Part shown: in pieces, positions 1 to 6,200 of the stretch
Position numbering within the stretch: the stretch's first letter is position 1
Layout of the letters: each line of letters opens with the position of its first letter
Assembly: GCA_011800805.1 (NCBI GenBank)
Contig: MPNW01000022.1
Span: forward strand, 155,632 to 167,188
DNA length: 11,557 nt
Reading direction: 5' to 3'
Origin: Hirudo medicinalis
Taxonomy: Eukaryota > Annelida > Clitellata > Hirudinida > Hirudinidae
Notes under the pieces: generated by a model
Told to the model about the DNA's origin: nothing
What the model saw: only the letters and a program-made list of their open reading frames with translations
Database searches by the model: none
Position numbers and translations under genes: made by a program

Positions 1-113
1 GAATAGCTCTGATCATCTTCTTTTAAAACTTTACATTTAAGCTGATAACTAAATAAAATAGTCTTTATTTATTATTTAATGCTGTAATTACTGAATTATC
101 TGACAAATTTTAG
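1..113 (+). other. Intron, 3' portion, of the LOXHD1-like gene
   Basis: AT-rich non-coding sequence ending in the acceptor ACAAATTTTAG. Its donor lies left of the window. Nothing else is visible in it. Confidence 0.6.
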
Positions 114-276
114 CATGATGGCGTTTTGGAAAAAGATGGCTGGTTTTTGGAAGAAGTTGAGGTCATTAAGAGGATCTTAAAAAGTGGGAAATCTAAACAT
201 TGGACTTTCTGTTGCAATGATTGGTTGTCACTCCATGCTTCGGATGGCCTCATTAAAAGAAAGCTATTTACAAAAA
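114..276 (+). CDS. P0: C-terminal half of a PLAT domain (one exon)
   Basis: The exon opens directly after an acceptor TAG at 111-113, which is an in-frame stop upstream and so fixes this boundary (phase 0). It encodes HDG..EKDGWFLEEVEV, then WTFCCNDWL, the second half of a PLAT unit whose first half lies left of the window. It is divergent: the usual RWLA.DEDDG is reduced to DWLSLHASDG. The donor AAAAA|GTTATG at 277 leaves phase 1, and A+AA restores Lys into P1. A second phase-1 donor at 304 works only with an alternative acceptor at 370, because with the 376 acceptor it creates TAA. Confidence 0.75.
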
Positions 277-3200
277 GTTATGGAAGCAAGCCAAACTCAA
301 CTTGTAATAATTTTTGACACTTTTTTGCAGTCCAAACAATAATATTGTCGATATTTTACTTATAATCAAGTTACAGAATATCAGGTAGTTGTGGTAACTG
401 GAGATGTCAAAGGATCAGGAACAGATGCCCATGTATTTATGACCATTTTTGGAACTCTTGGCCAAACTGATAAGATTCATTTGACAAGTTCCTCAAATGA
501 CTTCAAGAAAGCATCCACCTCAAACTTCAATTTCAAGACAAGATTTGTAGGATCTATAAACAAAATTAGGTGAAACTTGATTATCTTAATTCAAATCGAG
601 GAAATCAAGTATCAGAGAACCCAGAAAATAATAATAAGAAAATCATTACGTTGTCATCTATTTTCAGAATTGAACACGACAACACTGGATTTGCTCCAGG
701 ATGGTTCCTTGAAAGAGTTGGGCACTGATTCATTTTTTTTGTTTTATATTAAAGTTTAATAAAAAGACAAACACCTCAAATGTATGCATATATATTCCAA
801 ATATATATATAGCTATTATCAATGTTGTTATTATATTAAAGGTTATCGTTACTGACCTGAGCAACGCTGGCAAACAGTATTTCTTTCCGTGCAAGCAGTG
901 GTTGGCCAAGGATGAAGGAGATGGTGCCACTTTTAAGGATCTCTTGGCTTCTACAGACCTTTCTGCAATTACCCAGAAATGTGCAATTTAGTTTGAAAAT
1001 GGAATTGTTTTTAATTGTTATTTATTCACAATTAATTATTTAATTAGGCAAAAATTAATATTTTCTGAAAGAAAATGTTCTTAATTGCAGCAAAAAAGTA
1101 TAAAATACTGGTGTATACTGGAGATAAAAAAGGTGCTGGAACGGATGCCAATGTAAGCATCCAACTTTTTGGATCAGTAGCTGATTCTGGCATTAAAATG
1201 TTGGATGCCAGATTTAAAAATGATTTTGAGAGAAACAAGTTAGTTTTATTGTTCCTAAAAATGTTTAGTGTTTTAATTATGCATTCATGTTTTCTTGCTA
1301 TTTATCTTATCATGAAGTTTTTGTGAACTTTAATTATTTAGATTTTGTAAATTTTGCCTTGTGCTGTTTAGAATGGATGAATTTACTGTGGAAAGTCTAG
1401 ATCTTGGTGACATGAAACGCATAAGGATTGGCCACGACAACAGTGGTCCTTCACCAGGCTGGTTCCTTGAAAAAGTTGAAGTGGTTGATGATGAAAAAAA
1501 CAAAAAGTATGAATTTCCCTGCCACAGATGGCTGGCCAAAGATGAAGATGATGGTGAAACTTATAGGGATCTAACCTGTGACAAGAACAAACATGGTTTT
1601 TCAATTTAATTATAATAATTGCAAAAGAATTTATAGAAATAATTATGTCTTTTTTAAATTTAGGTTTTCCTTATGAAATCAGAGTAAAAACTGGGGATGT
1701 CTTCAATGCTGGAACATCAGCTAAAGTATTCATTGTAATGTATGGTGGTCTAAAGCAGGATGATGATGATGAATCAAGTAGTAAAGAAAACAAAACTCAG
1801 AAGAAAAGGAAAAACAGCAGCCAAGGAAATGGCCTCAAAACCAGTGGAAAACTGTGGCTGACAGGATGTAAGTTTGAAAGAAATCGAACGGATGTCTGCA
1901 GAGTTGAAGTGATGGAGGACATGAGTCCACTGCAAAAGATTGAAATTGGGCACGACAACAAGGGACTTACGCCCGGATGGTTTCTTGATGAGGTTTGACA
2001 CTTTTAAGATTCTCATCTGCTTCCTGGGAACATTGCCGGTTTTAGGCATGGTCGGGATATCCCACTGCTCAGGGGCCTCCACCTGTATAAATCTGATACT
2101 GCCTGGGAATTTCTTCAGAAATCATCCACCTATCCAATTAATGTAGTCAATTGAGTCATTTCTCCATCCATCATTCACAGCTTAAATTCTTCAAAAGCAT
2201 TTTCCCATCTTTCCTATTATCATTTGAAACCAGTTACATGCTAGAGAATATTTTTGGCCTGTACTTGTTTTGAATGTCCTTAAATAATTTTAATTTAAAT
2301 AGTTCGAAATAATATAGATGTTTTAAAATGCAGCAAATTCAAATGAGTGTTTTAATTTCCAATTGTTCAGGTGACTGTTTGTTGCTTAAGATCAGGTACT
2401 GAACAAACATTTCTTTGCAAAAAGTGGCTGGCAGTTGATGAAGATGATGGCATCATTGAGAGGACCCTTCATGAAAATGGGAGAATTACACGAGAGCAGA
2501 GTTCGAACTCTAATTTGCTTATTTTGTTGAATAATTTTTTAATAATTTGACCGGTCTTAAAAGCAAGGAATTGCTTCACATATGCAGAACACTTTAAATA
2601 GTCACATTTAGAAAGATCTCAGTTGAAACTTAAATCATTTGAAAGTAAATGTTACAACTAATCTTATTCATAATGTATTATAATGTGTTAATCTTGTTAT
2701 GAACAGCAAATTTAGAAACCACGGAATTCTTGTGATATATTTTATGATATATGAAAAACTTGTAGAAGTCACTTGGAGCGTGAGAGTTCACACTTGTGAC
2801 GAAATAGGAGCAGGAACAGATGCAAATGTATTCATGGTCCTCTATGGTAGGGAAAACAAAAAAAACAGAGATAAAAGTGATGTGACCTACTTAAAATCCA
2901 GAGACATCCAATTGAATAACAAGGGTAATAATTTTGAATCGGGTCAAGTGGACGTGTTCATCATTGAGGTCGAGGATGTCGGGTCTCCAACCAAGTTGAG
3001 GGTTTGGCATGACAATTCAAAACCATTTGCTTCTTGGAAGCTTTACAAGGTGTATATCAATGTTTTAATGAAACGTTTGCTAAACTTTTATGTGACTGCT
3101 GATTAATAGCTAGCTAGTATGATAATGATCTCAGTGTGAAAGTACCAAGTATTTAACTAAGCAATACAATGTGATTGTTATTTAATGTCAATCCAATTGA

Positions 3201-6200
3201 TATTCCAGTGATGGAAAGTAATTGGAGACATCAATATTTTATTTTATCACATTCACAGATGGAATTGGAAAATCATAAAACAAAGGAAAATTTCACATTC
3301 ATGTGCAACAGGTGGCTCTCAGAAGATGAGGATGACAAAGAAATTATTAGAGAACTTCCTGTTGGTAGTGATGCCACTGATAAAGGTGACGACATGTAAT
3401 GATATCTTTGCTAAAGTAACAAATGGCTCATTAAATTTAACAGAACTATTGACATTTTTTCTTGATGGGATTGTATGCGCTATTAGTCATTAATCTCAAT
3501 TTCATGCACTTTTTTGTAACACTTTTTAACTTGTTACTTAATGCAAATGTGATCATACCAGTTTTGAGGTACAAAGTTTTTGTTCATACTGGAAAAATAC
3601 TTGGAGCTGGTACTGATGCAAATGTTTCTCTCTGCATTTATGGAGAAAACGGAGACACTGGTGACAGACCCCTCAAGCACTGCTTAAACAATGCAAACAA
3701 ATTTGAACGAGGACAGGTGGTGATATCGTGCTGTTTTATTTAATCCATTACAAAATCACCCCCTTTCATTAACTAAGGGAATTACAGCATTGCTGTGTTT
3801 GATACTATCACAGCATTATTTTATGAATGCATGTTTTGGTGAGTAAAAGTAATAATACTCTTGTACTCTTGCTTGGACCTTCAGCACTTGTATTTATTTA
3901 TGCTTAGACTCAAAGATTCTAAGAACAAATTACTAAAGTCATTTATAAATTATTATTAACTCATTTATGAAATTTATTATTTATTTAGTAATTGTTTCAT
4001 GGTAAGTTCTGATTGTCATTCTTGTACTTTCATACACTTCACACCTGTACTTGGATCTTCAGTACTTGTTCCCATATCTGCCTTTTCCCATGGCTTATAA
4101 TTGTTTGAATGTAACTCTATTCTATTCGTCAAGATGTTTAAAAGAAATTCTATGAGTTACTTAATATTCCAGATTGACGAGTTTGTGATAGAAGCTGTGG
4201 ATTTGAAGAAATTAAAAAGAATCCGCATTGGCCATGATGGAAAGCATGCAGGCAGTGGATGGTTTCTAGAAAAAGTTGTCATCCAACTCTTGGAAGATGA
4301 AGGCTCTAACAGAGCAACTAATTTTGAATGCAGCAGGTAAAAATCACCTTTGTGAATCCTACATTTAAATATTCTTCAATTTATAAAATGTTATTGCTGT
4401 AACAGATGGTTCGACACAAAGGAAGATGATGGACAGATCGTGAGGGAACTTGTTGCTGGAGGGATTCAAATGCTCAATAGTTGGTTATTTTGCAACTTCT
4501 ATTAAATAATTACTCAAGAAATCAAATCGTTATTGATAAGGTTATCAAGACTCGTTTCTCTTGGCCTTGTTAATTCTTAAAGTTACTTATTCAGTTTAAT
4601 AAAATGTTACATTCTAACTTCTGAAACAATCTTTTCATCCATATCAGCCACCTCTTATCACATCTCTGTAAGAACAGGAACGTGCAGACAGGCAGGAACG
4701 GACGCCAATGTCCACATTCAACTCTTTGGAAGCTTGGGGTCAACAGGGAAGCTAAAACTTGTTGATTCTGAAAGTGGAAACAAAAACAAATTTGAAACTG
4801 GAAGGGTTGATCTCTTCAAAATAGAAGCTGTTGATATAGGAGAGGTTTAACAGCAACTGATGATGGTAATGTTAGAAGATGGCAATGATTTGTACTAGAT
4901 GATTTTACTTTTAGATTAGGAAAATTATCGTCGGTCATGATGGTTCAGGAGTAGGTTCGGGCTGGTTTCTTGAGGAGGTGACAGTCAAAGTTCCTTCACG
5001 GGGAGAAATTTATGAATTTCCATGTGGGAGGTGGTTCGATGAAAAAGAGGATGATGGACTTCTGGAGAGGGAATTATTTCCAAGAAGAAAATCAAAGAAT
5101 ACTGACAAATGTAAGCTCTTCTTAATTAGTCTGATGTGCAAGAGAATCCATAAGTAAAGTTTAATGTTGGTTCTTAAAATGGGCTCCATTTAGATTGATG
5201 CACCACGTATTTCCTTCTTTTGTATTGTGAGATGTTAATAAACAAAACAAAAATAAGAATTAATCCCTACAAGAGATTGTTAAGGCTATTGAATAGAAAA
5301 CAATGAACATGAAAATTCTCCTAAGGAAATGTCTATTGACTTTATCAGGCATACCTTACTGCATCACATTGTGGACTGGTGACAAGTCTGGAGCAGGCAC
5401 AGATGCAAATGTCTTCATACAAATTTATGGAGACCTTGGGAAAAGTGAAGAAATTCAGTTAAGAAATAATTCTGATAATTTTGAAAGAGGATCAAAAGAA
5501 GTATTTAAGGTGATGCCCGTTTTCAATACCATGAAATAAACTTTTGTCAATACAGAAAGATGAGTAAAACTATTAGAATCAATTAGAATCAGGTCCCTTC
5601 ATATCACGTTGGATGCAACTCTTAATGATGTTGTTAATGGGAGGGTGATGATATCCTATTTATTACTTTATGTAATTATTTTTTCAGATCGAAGCCATTG
5701 ATGTTGGAAAGATTTTTAAGATCAGAATTGGTCATGATGGGAAAGGAATTTTTTCAGGATGGCTTTTGCACAAAGTTGTTTTAAATATTTCAATTGAATT
5801 TTATTTTTATGATTATTTTCTAAATCTTCTTTGAGAGACCAATTTTAATTCTATGGAGTCTATCAAATATTTTTAATTTTATGTTATCTCTTACCAATCT
5901 CAAAAAGGAACTTTCTAAATTTAAAATTTCTAAATTTTTCTAGAAGTGGTCATAAATACTTATTAATATCGTTGTTAGTAATATTATTAATATTAAAAAT
6001 AATAACGTCTATATACAACGTTATAATATATAATATATAACATTATAATATATAATATATAATAACGTTATAATAATAACAATTGTATGGCACAGTCATT
6101 TTGTTGAACTTAGAAGACATGCAATGTCAGCACTAATTATTTCCTTTTAAAGATATTAATTCAATGTTTCCAACCATCAAAAAACAAACAAAAACTGAGG

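Noticed and set aside
730..930. Minus-strand open frames at 730-930, 1044-1238, 1330-1539, 1383-1604, 1774-2082, 7383-7594 and 7845-8120
   Set aside because: Each overlaps plus-strand PLAT exons antisense or AT-rich intron and has no recognisable motif.
2498..2511. GTTCGAAC, resembling the T-arm of a tRNA
   Set aside because: No matching acceptor stem, anticodon arm or D arm around it; it lies at the end of a coding exon.
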